Shown: piece after piece, positions 10,528-18,476 of the stretch
Layout of the letters: every line of letters begins with the position of its first letter
How positions within the stretch are numbered: position 1 is the stretch's first letter
Source: Deinococcus cellulosilyticus NBRC 106333 = KACC 11606
GTDB taxonomy: Bacteria; Deinococcota; Deinococci; Deinococcales; Deinococcaceae
Direction of reading: 5' to 3'
DNA: 64,000 nt
Assembly (NCBI RefSeq): GCF_007990775.1
Contig: NZ_BJXB01000017.1
Span: 62,001 to 126,000, forward strand
Notes under the pieces: generated by a model
Database searches by the model: none
The model's input: the letters and a program-made list of their open reading frames with translations, nothing else
What the model was told of the DNA's origin: nothing
Program-made: the position numbers and the translations under genes

Positions 10528-11106
10528 ATGGCTGAACCTGTGCACGGCCAAAGCATGCCAGAATGGGGCATGGACAGCAGATACCCCATTGGTCGTTTTA
10601 TTCCCGGAGAGACGCAGGACCCCATTCAGGTCAACCGCTGGATCGATGCCATTGCCGCAGCCCCTGCCCATTACCACGCCCTTGTGACGGGTCTTTCTGA
10701 TGAGGCACTGGACCTCACCTACCGGGACGGAGGCTGGACCATCCGTCAGGTGATGCACCACGTTCCCGACAGCCACACCCAGGCTTACACCCGCTTCAAA
10801 CTGGCCCTCACCGAAGACAACCCCACCATCAAACCCTACGATGAACACGCCTGGGCCCAGCTTGCCGACTACAGCCTGCCTGTTGCGCCATCTCTGGCGA
10901 TGCTGGAGGCAGTACACACCCGCTGGGTGCACCTGCTGCGCAGCCTGACCGAAGAGCAATTCAATCGCACCTTCAATCATCCAGAATCAGGGATTCTGCC
11001 CCTGTGGCATGTGGTTGGACTTTACGCATGGCACAGTGAGCATCATCTCGCACACATCAAAATGGCCCTGGAGAAAGCTCCACAAGAAGACAGCGTCCAG
11101 CCTTAA
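10528..11106 (+). CDS. YfiT/BstA-like DinB protein (putative bacillithiol transferase)
   Basis: A DinB-fold four-helix protein close to Bacillus YfiT: RYPIGRF near the start, RWIDAI, YRDGGWTIRQVMHHVPDSH, and HSEHHLAH at the end. The His of HHVPDSH and the two of HSEHHLAH form the metal triad. BstA-type members conjugate bacillithiol to electrophiles, and Deinococcus makes bacillithiol (bshB1 is at 51937), so that role is plausible. The start is unsure: ATG 10528 has GGAAAG upstream, while ATG 10567 fits the family N-terminus best. It converges on the esterase with only 8 nt between stops. Confidence 0.85.
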   Translation: MAEPVHGQSMPEWGMDSRYPIGRFIPGETQDPIQVNRWIDAIAAAPAHYHALVTGLSDEALDLTYRDGGWTIRQVMHHVPDSHTQAYTRFKLALTEDNPTIKPYDEHAWAQLADYSLPVAPSLAMLEAVHTRWVHLLRSLTEEQFNRTFNHPESGILPLWHVVGLYAWHSEHHLAHIKMALEKAPQEDSVQP

Positions 11107-11114
11107 GCCACAGC

Positions 11115-12218
11115 TTAGATCTTCAAAAAGAACTGGAGGAATGCAGGGAGTCTTTCTGCCCATGCAGATTCATGATGCAGATGGTCCCTGCCGATCAGGA
11201 GTTCCACTTCACTGCCCTGTTGCGAAAGCTGCAGGGCCAGTTGCTTTGCGAGTTGCACCAGATTCGCTGCAGATTCCACCGTTGGGCCTTCACGGTCCCC
11301 CATGTCCACAAAATAACGCACGTCTGCTCTGGACTGGTTGGTTTCGTCCAGAGCACGGTATTCTCCAACCCACAGGGCAGGACTCATGATGCCTGCAGTG
11401 CCAAAGACTTCAGGATGCTGGAAAGCCCCATACAGGCTGATGATGCCGCCAAGGCTGGAACCACAAATTGCGGTGTGCTGACGGTCCTGAAGCACCCTGA
11501 AGTGCCCATCCACCCAGGGCTTGAGGGTCTGGACAATGAAATCCAGATAATTCAGTCCCTGAGGCCGAAAACCGTTGAATCTGGAAGGAAAAGGAATGTA
11601 GTAATCCATGCGCTTCTCCTGACGGGTCCAGATGCCCACCAGAATCACGGGATGCCCTTCTGCCGCAAAACGCTCTGCTGTCTCATCTGCCTGCCAGTCG
11701 AATCCGAAGCTGCTGGTGGCCCGATCAAACAGGTTGTGACCATCATGGAGGTACACCACAGGAAAACGGGCTTCAGGCTGCATGAAGTACTGCGAAGGCA
11801 GGTGGATCAGCAATTTCACCTCGTCTTGCAGTTCAGGGCTGTGGATCTGGTGCTCCTCGATGTGGCCGCTGCGGGTCTCTTCAGGCATGAGGTCCTGCTT
11901 GAAACCCAGCACTTCAAACTGCAGGGTCTGCTCTGCCCCTGCAGCAATCACCCTTGGAGAGCGTTTGAGACCATCAGGACCCACCTCTTCAAAGCCTCCG
12001 TGGCTTACCCGACATTCCAGAAGCAGACCTCTGGGCACCTCAAGTGAAAGCTGATATCCCCCAGTGGTCCATTCAAAGCGAAATGCTGGATCTGGTTTCC
12101 ACTGGCTGAGCCTGCTGAGGAGATGCACATTCTCAGCCTGTCTGTCGAGGGTCAGGTGGATGTGAAGCGTGACCTTTTCAGGGGTGAACATGGAACCAGC
12201 ATACAGGGCACTCCACAT
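11115..12218 (-). CDS. Esterase (Fes/IroE-type alpha/beta hydrolase) with N-terminal beta domain
   Basis: A 367-residue hydrolase. Residues 1-125 form a beta-sandwich region resembling a starch-binding/AMPK-like domain (LHIHLT, FRFEWTTGGYQLSLE). Residues 130-367 are the esterase domain with PVVYLHDGHNLF, the nucleophile elbow GSSLGG (Ser in AICGSSLGGIIS), a late Asp region (YFVDMGDREG), and the catalytic His in DHLHHESAW. The family includes siderophore esterases and other acyl hydrolases; the substrate is unknown. GAGGA lies 9 nt before ATG 12218. It diverges from the sigma factor gene. Confidence 0.85.
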   Translation of the reverse strand: MWSALYAGSMFTPEKVTLHIHLTLDRQAENVHLLSRLSQWKPDPAFRFEWTTGGYQLSLEVPRGLLLECRVSHGGFEEVGPDGLKRSPRVIAAGAEQTLQFEVLGFKQDLMPEETRSGHIEEHQIHSPELQDEVKLLIHLPSQYFMQPEARFPVVYLHDGHNLFDRATSSFGFDWQADETAERFAAEGHPVILVGIWTRQEKRMDYYIPFPSRFNGFRPQGLNYLDFIVQTLKPWVDGHFRVLQDRQHTAICGSSLGGIISLYGAFQHPEVFGTAGIMSPALWVGEYRALDETNQSRADVRYFVDMGDREGPTVESAANLVQLAKQLALQLSQQGSEVELLIGRDHLHHESAWAERLPAFLQFFLKI

Positions 12219-12277
12219 GACCGTTCATCCTCATGGAACTTTTGGGCAGGGTGTCTACTCTAAGAAGTACAGAGGTC

Positions 12278-12820
12278 ATGTACGAGCATCTGGAAGATCG
12301 TCAACTGGTTCCCCTTGCAAGGCGTGATCACCGCGCCTATGAGGCGCTGATGCGCAGGCACCTGCCACGCATGCATGCTGTCGCCTGTGGCATCGTGGGT
12401 GAAAGCAATGCTGAAGATGTGCTGCAGGAGGTGTTGTGGAGCACCTACCGCAACCTGAAGCATTTCCGGGGTGATGCAGAATTTTCGACCTGGCTGTACC
12501 GCATCACCATGAATGCCTGCTACCAGGCCCTCAGAAAGCCTCAGGCAGAAGTGACCCCTCTGGAAGACCTTGATCCCCCCTCCCTGGAGAATGTGGCCCA
12601 CCGGGCAGAGCAGAACCAGATGCGGGAATTGATCGAGGAGGGCCTGCAGTCCCTGCCTGCCGAACAGCGCGAAGCTTTTTCGCTCAGGGAATTCCTGGAC
12701 ATGGAATACCAGCAGATCGCTGAAGTGCTCGGGGTGCAGCTCGGGACGGTCAAATCGAGAATCAACCGGGCGAAACAGGCCCTCAAGACCTTTCTGCTCC
12801 AGCGTGGAGTGCAACCGTAG
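12278..12820 (+). CDS. ECF-family RNA polymerase sigma factor
   Basis: A 180-residue group 4 sigma factor. Region 2 spans about residues 22-90 (AYEALMRRHL, AEDVLQEVLWSTYRNL, FSTWLYRITMNACYQALRK). Region 4 spans about 120-175 (LPAEQREAFSLREFLDMEYQQIAEVLGVQLGTVKSRINRAKQAL). The frame opens at 12233, but AGAGG just upstream supports ATG 12278. It heads a tight run of genes (12278-16828), followed at once by a short membrane protein and an RseB-like protein. That is the usual arrangement for an envelope-stress sigma and its regulators. Confidence 0.92.
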   Translation: MYEHLEDRQLVPLARRDHRAYEALMRRHLPRMHAVACGIVGESNAEDVLQEVLWSTYRNLKHFRGDAEFSTWLYRITMNACYQALRKPQAEVTPLEDLDPPSLENVAHRAEQNQMRELIEEGLQSLPAEQREAFSLREFLDMEYQQIAEVLGVQLGTVKSRINRAKQALKTFLLQRGVQP

Positions 12821-12829
12821 GAGAAGGAC

Positions 12830-13096
12830 ATGGACCCGTGGGATGAGCTTTTCAAAGACCACCTGAAAGTCACCGGCAGGGATGTGCAGGCCAGTGCACG
12901 TTCACTGGCGGCATTCAACCAGCGTCTGGTGAGTGAACAGATGAAACAGCGCAGGAACAGGGTGTTCTATGCGTTCAGTGCTGCTGTGGCCTGTTTTGCC
13001 CTGCTGGGAGGAGGCCTGCTCTACCAGCAGCAGAATGCCCCTCTGCCCCACACGGTGGCTTACGAGGCGTACAGTCAGGTGAATGGCCAATGGTGA
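12830..13096 (+). CDS. Short single-pass membrane protein, probable anti-sigma factor
   Basis: An 88-residue protein: a soluble N-terminal half of about 45 residues, then one membrane helix (VFYAFSAAVACFALLGGGLLY) and about 20 residues outside. AGGAGAAGGAC precedes ATG 12830. Its size, topology and position between an ECF sigma factor and an RseB-like protein suggest an anti-sigma. It lacks a recognisable zinc-binding HxxxCxxC motif and is shorter than RseA. It overlaps the next gene by 7 nt. Confidence 0.7.
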   Translation: MDPWDELFKDHLKVTGRDVQASARSLAAFNQRLVSEQMKQRRNRVFYAFSAAVACFALLGGGLLYQQQNAPLPHTVAYEAYSQVNGQW

Positions 13097-13857
13097 AGGC
13101 ACTGCTGACCCTGCTGATGTTGTCCGGTGCTGCGCTCGCGGGTGACTGGCAGGATCTGCTCAAAGCCGTACAGAAATCCCGTTCCCACATGCCTGCAGGC
13201 AATGTGGAAGTGCTGGTGGTTTTCCCTCCGAGCAACAAACCCGTGAAAATGCGCAAGGACCTGCCCCAGCTCAACTTTCTGCCTGGACTGGTCAAAAAGA
13301 ATTTTGAGCTGGACTGGAAGGACAGCCAGGTGATTGCAGGTCGCAACACCACCATGTACACCCTCACCCCCAGAAACCGCCTGTCCAATGCCTGGGTGAT
13401 CTGGGTGGATGATGAATGGCAGGTTCCGGTGGCCTACCAGCAACAGGACCTCGATGGCACCACATTGCGCAGGGTCTCCTTTCAGCACTTCACTGGAACG
13501 CTGAACAAGCTGGAAAAGCCCTACAAGCAGAAACTGGGCTACAAATCGGAAATCGAAAAACGTGTGCTCAGGGCCATGCCTGGACTGGTGCCTCCGCAGC
13601 CCTACCGGGTGGTGGGCATCCGCCGCGCTGTTTTCCAGGACGTTCCCAGCATCGAAGTGTACCTGTCCGATGGCCTCAATGTGATTCCTGTGGTCATTGC
13701 GCCCAAAGGGGTGCAGGAAGCCGAAGGTGTGGCCGTGGTCCGTCTGGACCAGCAGTTTGTGTGGGTGGTGGCCAAACTCCCCCCTGCGGAACTTTTGCGC
13801 ATCATCCGGCATCTGACAGACATCAAGCCTGAGCAAATCTTCAATCCAGGAGAATAA
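13090..13857 (+). CDS. RseB/MucB-like periplasmic regulator (sigma-E regulatory protein family)
   Basis: A 255-residue exported protein with the signal LLTLLMLSGAALAGDWQ. The mature part resembles the MucB/RseB N-terminal fold related to lipoprotein-sorting LolA: a QDLLKAVQKS start, repeated beta-strands around GRNTTMYTLTPRNRLSNAWVIWVDDE, and a C-terminal smaller domain with PPAELLRIIRHL. RseB homologues sense unfolded or mislocalised envelope components and protect the anti-sigma from proteolysis. ATG 13090 overlaps the stop of the preceding gene, and only 2 nt separate it from the DUF1800 gene. The family assignment rests on fold-level resemblance and context. Confidence 0.75.
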   Translation: MVKALLTLLMLSGAALAGDWQDLLKAVQKSRSHMPAGNVEVLVVFPPSNKPVKMRKDLPQLNFLPGLVKKNFELDWKDSQVIAGRNTTMYTLTPRNRLSNAWVIWVDDEWQVPVAYQQQDLDGTTLRRVSFQHFTGTLNKLEKPYKQKLGYKSEIEKRVLRAMPGLVPPQPYRVVGIRRAVFQDVPSIEVYLSDGLNVIPVVIAPKGVQEAEGVAVVRLDQQFVWVVAKLPPAELLRIIRHLTDIKPEQIFNPGE

Positions 13858-13859
13858 AC

Positions 13860-15113
13860 ATGTTGAAACCCTATCAGGGTGCCTTCTCGAAAGAGGAAGC
13901 CGCCCATCTGCTCCGTCGCACCTGCTGGGGGGCACCCCTCAAAGAGGTGGAAGAGGCCGTCAAAAATGGCCTCAATGGCACCGTAGACGATCTGCTGAAT
14001 TTCAGTCTCAAACCTGCCCCCCACAACCCTTTTGATTACCGTGATGCCATCAAGCCAGGCCGGGGGTTCCAATTGACACAGCTCAACTGGCTGTTTGAGA
14101 TGCTGCATGGAAGCGAACCTTTCAGGGAAAACCTCGCCCTGATGTGGCACAACCACTTTGTGGTCGCCACCGACAAGGTGAAATCAGGCGCGGTGCTGAC
14201 CGACTATCTGAACACCCTCAGGAAGCACGCCCTGGGGAGTTTCACAGATCTGGCCCTTGCGGTCTCAAAGCATCCCTCAATGCTGCGCTACCTTGACAAC
14301 GACCAGAACGTCAAAGGGCGGCCCAACGAGAATTTCTCCCGGGAGTTGCTGGAACTGTTCACGGTGGGCATCGGCAATTACACTGAAAAGGACATTCAGG
14401 AGGGAGCACGCGCCCTGACCGGATGGACCATCAAAAAAGTCGGAAAAGGCACCGGGGAAGAAGGGGCCGAGTTCGTGTACGCTAAAAACAAGCACGATGC
14501 TGGCGTGAAGACCTATCTGGGCAAAACCGGCAACTTCTCCGGAGAGGAAGTTGTGCAGATGGCAGCAGAGCATCCGGCCGCAGCCACCTTTGTCAGCCGC
14601 AAGATCCTGAGGCATTTTGTTTCAGATGTCCCCTCCGAAGCAGACGTCAAAGCCCTGGCCGACACCTGGACCCGCACCAATGGCAACCTGAGAACGGTGA
14701 TCCGTGAAGTGCTGCTCAGTGAGGCTTTTTTCAGCGAGCATGCCAGAAACAGCCGCATCAAGAGCCCGGTGGAATACATCGTGGGCACCCTGCGCACCGC
14801 CCAGATGAAACCCAACGAGAACGACAAATTCTATGAGCAGCTGGGCAAAACCCTGGCCCGTCTGGGTCAGCTTCCCCTCACCCCGCCTGATGTGAGTGGC
14901 TGGGCAGGCGGACGGGACTGGATCAGCGATGCCACCCTGCTCACCCGCATGCGTTTTGCCGCGCAGATCAGCAAAACCATCAAGAACAAGAAAGACCTCA
15001 CCTTGCTGCTGCTGGGCAGGAACAATCCTGGCATCGAGAACCTGATCAGGGACCTTCCTGCAGACCGTCAGGCCTACCTGCTGATGGTGTCGCCAGAATA
15101 CCAGCTGGCATGA
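13860..15113 (+). CDS. DUF1800 family protein
   Basis: A 417-residue protein with the DUF1800 hallmarks: AAHLLRRTCWGAPLKEVEEAV near the start, ENLALMWHNHFV (WHNHF), LRKHALGSFTDLALAVSKHPSMLRYLDN, RPNENFSRELLELFTVG, and GWTIKK. It ends with LPLTPPDVSGWAGGRDWI. DUF1800 genes are nearly always paired with a DUF1501 gene, as here. Biochemical function is not established. It lacks an obvious signal peptide. AGGAG lies about 8 nt before ATG 13860. Confidence 0.92.
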   Translation: MLKPYQGAFSKEEAAHLLRRTCWGAPLKEVEEAVKNGLNGTVDDLLNFSLKPAPHNPFDYRDAIKPGRGFQLTQLNWLFEMLHGSEPFRENLALMWHNHFVVATDKVKSGAVLTDYLNTLRKHALGSFTDLALAVSKHPSMLRYLDNDQNVKGRPNENFSRELLELFTVGIGNYTEKDIQEGARALTGWTIKKVGKGTGEEGAEFVYAKNKHDAGVKTYLGKTGNFSGEEVVQMAAEHPAAATFVSRKILRHFVSDVPSEADVKALADTWTRTNGNLRTVIREVLLSEAFFSEHARNSRIKSPVEYIVGTLRTAQMKPNENDKFYEQLGKTLARLGQLPLTPPDVSGWAGGRDWISDATLLTRMRFAAQISKTIKNKKDLTLLLLGRNNPGIENLIRDLPADRQAYLLMVSPEYQLA

Positions 15114-15192
15114 CCACAAAAACACAAATCCACACCAGGGCGAGCCAGTGGCCTGCCCCTGGAACCCTCATGCCCCTGACAGAGGAGTGAAA

Positions 15193-16359
15193 ATGCAAAG
15201 ACGTGACTTTTTGAAAATGACCTCAATGGCTCTGGCCCTCACCTCGGGCATGCCCCAGTTTCTGGCCCGCGCGGCCACGCAGGCAGGAGGAGACAAAACC
15301 CTGGTGGTGATCCAGCTCTCAGGGGGCAACGATGGCCTGAACACCCTGGTCCCTTATGGGAACGACGCCTATTATGCTGCCAGACCCAACATTGCCATTC
15401 CCAGAAAAGACGTGATCCCTGTGACGGACGTTCTGGGCATGAACCCTGCCTTGAGGCCTTTTGTTCCCCTGTTGGAGGACAATGAATTCGCCTGGATCGA
15501 GAATGTGGGGTATCCCAATCCGAACCGCAGCCACTTTGCAAGCATGGCGATCTGGCACACTGCAGACCCCACAGGAGCGAATCGAGAAGGCTGGATTGGC
15601 CGCATTGCAGAAACCATTGGTGATCCTTTCTGTGCCACGTATGTGGGTGACATCGCGCCCCTGGCCGTGCGCAGTGACACCCTTACCTTGCCTGTGGTGG
15701 ATGATCCAGACACCTATCAGGTCACCTTGCCTTCTGGGATTGAAGATGAGTACCAGAGCCTGCTCAACCTCAAACGGGGCGGTGAGGCGGCTTTCATCCA
15801 GCAGAGCACCCTCAACATGCTGAAGCACACCCGGGAGACCCAGAGCAGCCTGAAGAAGTACCGGGCAGGTGCAAAATACCCTGAGAGCAAATTTGGTGAG
15901 CGCCTCAAAGACCTTGCCAAACTGGTTGCCTCTGGAGAGGCAGGCCGCATTCTCTACACCTCCCTCGGAGGATTTGATACCCACGCTGCCCAGCGTGCGG
16001 AGCAGGACGAATTGCTGAAAATGCTTTCCGAAGGGCTCACAGCCTTCAGGGCGGACCTGATCTCCCAGGGTCTGTATGACAGAGTGATGGTGCTGGCCTT
16101 CAGTGAGTTCGGCAGGCGAGTGCATGAAAACAACTCTGCAGGCACAGACCACGGAAAAGGCGGCGTGATGTTCGCTTTTGGAAAAGGGATCAAAGGCGGC
16201 ATTCACGGTGAAAGCCCTGACCTCGAAAACCTGGACGATGGGGATGTGCGTTATCAGGTGGACTTCCGGGGCGTGTATGCCCGAACCCTCAAAAACTGGC
16301 TGAACCTGGACCCCAGAGAGGTGCTTGGGAAGGATTTTGATGGCCCGGCGTTTGTTTGA
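15193..16359 (+). CDS. DUF1501 family protein with Tat signal
   Basis: A 388-residue protein starting at ATG 15193 (GAGGAGTGAAA upstream), although the frame opens at 15148. The N-terminus MQRRDFLKM is a twin-arginine signal, followed by a hydrophobic stretch and ARAA. The DUF1501 core is present: VVIQLSGGNDGLNTLVPYG, ENVGYPNPNRSHF, and late FSEFGRRVHENNSAGTDHGKGG, which resembles alkaline-phosphatase-superfamily metal-binding segments. Export by Tat implies folding or cofactor loading in the cytosol. The partner DUF1800 gene lies 79 nt upstream. The function is unknown. Confidence 0.92.
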   Translation: MQRRDFLKMTSMALALTSGMPQFLARAATQAGGDKTLVVIQLSGGNDGLNTLVPYGNDAYYAARPNIAIPRKDVIPVTDVLGMNPALRPFVPLLEDNEFAWIENVGYPNPNRSHFASMAIWHTADPTGANREGWIGRIAETIGDPFCATYVGDIAPLAVRSDTLTLPVVDDPDTYQVTLPSGIEDEYQSLLNLKRGGEAAFIQQSTLNMLKHTRETQSSLKKYRAGAKYPESKFGERLKDLAKLVASGEAGRILYTSLGGFDTHAAQRAEQDELLKMLSEGLTAFRADLISQGLYDRVMVLAFSEFGRRVHENNSAGTDHGKGGVMFAFGKGIKGGIHGESPDLENLDDGDVRYQVDFRGVYARTLKNWLNLDPREVLGKDFDGPAFV

Positions 16360-16828
16360 GCAGCAAGCGGTCAGCCGTCAGCCATCAGCGAAAAATTCCA
16401 GCCTGTGGGGTCTGGTTCTGACAGGCTTTGCAGTGGTCATCGGGACCGCCTTTGCTCTGCCCCAGTACCGCCTGCAGGCCATCAAGCAGTTTCATTACAA
16501 GGGGAGCACCCTCAAAAAGAGCACCATGGCCTGCACCTTCTGTCATGTGCAGGACTCTGGAGGTGCCCCATGGAACCCTTTTGGAGAGAACCTCAGAAAG
16601 ACTTTCCGCGAAAACCCTGATCGAAGTGTTGCGGAAGCCCTCTACCTGGTGCTGGAGCAGGATCTGGACAGCGATGGTGATGGCTACAGCGATGTGCTGG
16701 AGGTTTACGCCCACACTTTTCCTGGAAATGCAGAGAACAAGCCAGAAAAATCTGTGGATGCTCTCAAGACAGCTTTTGAAAAGGCAGGTGGCCTTGAGCA
16801 GTATGCACCTGTTGCAGCCTCAAAGTGA
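16340..16828 (+). CDS. Small membrane-anchored CxxCH protein with a calcium-type DxDxDG loop
   Basis: A 162-residue protein. After about 25 residues comes one helix (LWGLVLTGFAVVIGTAF), then STMACTFCHVQDSGG with a c-heme-like CxxCH motif, and DSDGDGYSD, typical of EF-hand or dockerin-like calcium loops. AAGGA lies 6 nt before ATG 16340, inside the 3' end of the DUF1501 gene. The peptide VSRQPSA near the N-terminus is translated from a period-7 repeat array. It is probably the last gene of the sigma-factor operon and may pass electrons to the DUF1501/DUF1800 pair; that is inference. Confidence 0.8.
   Translation: MARRLFEQQAVSRQPSAKNSSLWGLVLTGFAVVIGTAFALPQYRLQAIKQFHYKGSTLKKSTMACTFCHVQDSGGAPWNPFGENLRKTFRENPDRSVAEALYLVLEQDLDSDGDGYSDVLEVYAHTFPGNAENKPEKSVDALKTAFEKAGGLEQYAPVAASK
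16366..16390. repeat. Period-7 CNGTCAG array inside a coding region
   Basis: CGGTCAG CCGTCAG CCATCAG units within the 5' coding part of the CxxCH gene. An inverted copy lies just after that gene (16838-16857). Confidence 0.75.
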
Positions 16829-16837
16829 TGGCCTTGA

Positions 16838-16857
16838 TGCTGACCGCTGAAAGCTCA
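16838..16857. repeat. Period-7 repeat, inverted partner of 16366-16390
   Basis: GCTGACC GCTGAAA GCTCAC directly after the stop of the CxxCH gene, in the opposite orientation to the copy at its 5' end. Confidence 0.6.
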
Positions 16858-16859
16858 CC

Positions 16860-17675
16860 TCAGTGCCTGCCCAGTCTGTTCTGGTCGGGCACTTTTGAGT
16901 CAGACACCGCATAGATTTCTGTCCATGCCGAGAAGTATCCCAGGGACTGGGCCAGATTGCGGGAGTGGATGTTGGCCACACTGGTGGAGTAATAGGGGAT
17001 TTTGCCTGCCTTGAACACTTTTTGGGTGAGTTCACTCACCAGGGCCTTGCCGACCCCTTTGGCCTGAATGCCGGGCAGCACATCCACCCCGATCTGCCAG
17101 AGGTCTTCTGAATCTGCACAGGCTCCAGCAACTCCAATCAGGTCGTTGTCAAGGTAGCCAGCCACTGCAATGGTGTCTGGTCTGCTGGAATGCTCGGTGT
17201 ACCGAAGGGCATGGCGGAAACCCTCATGCTGGTACAGGGCATGGATGGCACTGTTTTGCAACACTTCCATTCTCAGGCCTCTGGGGGGCTTTGAAGGGGT
17301 GAAATCCTGCTGGGAGCAACTGAACTTGAGGTCTGGACCGGCCAGAAACTGCCCATCAAGGGCCACAAGCCCAGAGAGGGTCGAAATGCCTTTGCCAGAG
17401 AAGATTTCATCCCGGTGCATGCCTTCAAGCATGCGCCGGACCACTGCGATTCTGGGGGCCACTGTGGACACCACCGTTCCCGTCCCGAAACTGACCATCA
17501 GAAAGTAGGGATCACGGTACGGAAAACGGCGGCGACCCGGGGTCAGGCCTGCCTCACAGACGATCATGGCATCTGTGGTGAAAGCCTGGGGCACCGTGTT
17601 GCAGTCCTGGGCCAGAACCTGCATCAGGAAGCGACGGACCGAATCTCTGGTGGCATTGCTGCGCTGAAAAAACAT
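16860..17675 (-). CDS. GNAT family N-acetyltransferase
   Basis: A 271-residue protein whose C-terminal 90 residues hold a GNAT domain: DTIAVAGYLDNDLIGVAG, then WQIGVDVLPGIQAKGVGKALVSELTQKV (the acetyl-CoA-binding Q/RxxGxG/A loop reads QAKGVGKAL), then SVANIHSRNLAQSLGYFSAW. The N-terminal 170 residues match no fold I recognise. GAGGTGAGC before ATG 17675 sets the start, 2 nt after the tdk stop, so it is in an operon with tdk. The substrate is unknown. Confidence 0.85.
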   Translation of the reverse strand: MFFQRSNATRDSVRRFLMQVLAQDCNTVPQAFTTDAMIVCEAGLTPGRRRFPYRDPYFLMVSFGTGTVVSTVAPRIAVVRRMLEGMHRDEIFSGKGISTLSGLVALDGQFLAGPDLKFSCSQQDFTPSKPPRGLRMEVLQNSAIHALYQHEGFRHALRYTEHSSRPDTIAVAGYLDNDLIGVAGACADSEDLWQIGVDVLPGIQAKGVGKALVSELTQKVFKAGKIPYYSTSVANIHSRNLAQSLGYFSAWTEIYAVSDSKVPDQNRLGRH

Positions 17676-17677
17676 GC

Positions 17678-18316
17678 TCACCTCAGGACGGTTTTCAGAA
17701 CCTCGTGGTGGGCACGGCAACGCGCCTCGTAGGACTCACTGGCCCCGACCATCACGATGGGGTCATCGTAACGGGCTGGACGGTTCCCGATCAGGCGCTG
17801 GGTGCGGGTGGCAGGCCCTCCACAGACCACGCAGATGGCGGTCAGTTTGTCCACCACTTCTGCACGGGCCAGCACTTCAGGCATGAAGCTGAAAGGCTCT
17901 CCCCGGAAGTCCTGGTCCAGACCTGCCAGAATGACCCGCACGCCTTTGTCGGCCAACTCTGAGACCAGAGGCACCAGCCCTGCGTCGAAGAACTGTGCTT
18001 CATCGATGGCAATAACTTCTGGAAGAGGGTCGTCGCTGGAAAGCAGCGGGGTGTTGCCATAAACCAGGTTGCGAATGTCTTCACTGGACTGCACGGCATG
18101 CGCTTCAATGCTGCGACCGTTGTGACTGGCCACCTGGGTCTGGTGGTAGCGGTCATCAATGGCCGGTTTGAACACGGCAACGGTCTGGCGGGCAATCACT
18201 GCCCGGGTCACCCGGCGGATGAGCTCCTCGGATTTGCCGGAAAACATCGGGCCAACGATCACTTCGAGGTGACCTGTGGTATGCATCAAACGATCACGCA
18301 TGGCTGCAGAGAGCAT
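17678..18316 (-). CDS. tdk: Thymidine kinase
   Basis: Phosphorylates thymidine in the dTMP salvage pathway (type II, tetrameric, zinc-containing family). Seen: P-loop GPMFSGKSEELIRR, the DEAQFF Walker B/lasso start, GLDQDFRGEPF, the zinc-site CVVCGGPATRTQR plus the later RCRAHH, and the thymine-binding segment VMVGASESYEARC. The 212 residues from ATG 18316 include a short extension. A TATGCT box at 18312-18317 overlaps that ATG, so the true start may be ATG 18301 or ATG 18286 (MHTTGHLEV), which fits other thymidine kinases better. Confidence 0.93.
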   Translation of the reverse strand: MLSAAMRDRLMHTTGHLEVIVGPMFSGKSEELIRRVTRAVIARQTVAVFKPAIDDRYHQTQVASHNGRSIEAHAVQSSEDIRNLVYGNTPLLSSDDPLPEVIAIDEAQFFDAGLVPLVSELADKGVRVILAGLDQDFRGEPFSFMPEVLARAEVVDKLTAICVVCGGPATRTQRLIGNRPARYDDPIVMVGASESYEARCRAHHEVLKTVLR

Positions 18317-18434
18317 AACACAACTGCTCTCACCGAACCTTAAGATTCACAGCCCGCCTTCAGCAGCATGTGTAGGACCGCGGTTTTTTCAAATTGTTCA
18401 GGCTGGCAACATTCGGTATTTCAACATAAGCTGA

Positions 18435-18462
18435 TTGACTGAGGATGTTCTGACCATAATGT
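18435..18462 (+). promoter_or_regulatory. Promoter of the MFS gene at 18477
   Basis: TTGACT (18435-18440), 16-bp spacer, TAATGT (18457-18462). The predicted transcript starts a few nt before ATG 18477, which rules out the longer frame opening at 18435. Confidence 0.75.
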
Positions 18463-18476
18463 GGTGTACTGAAGGG

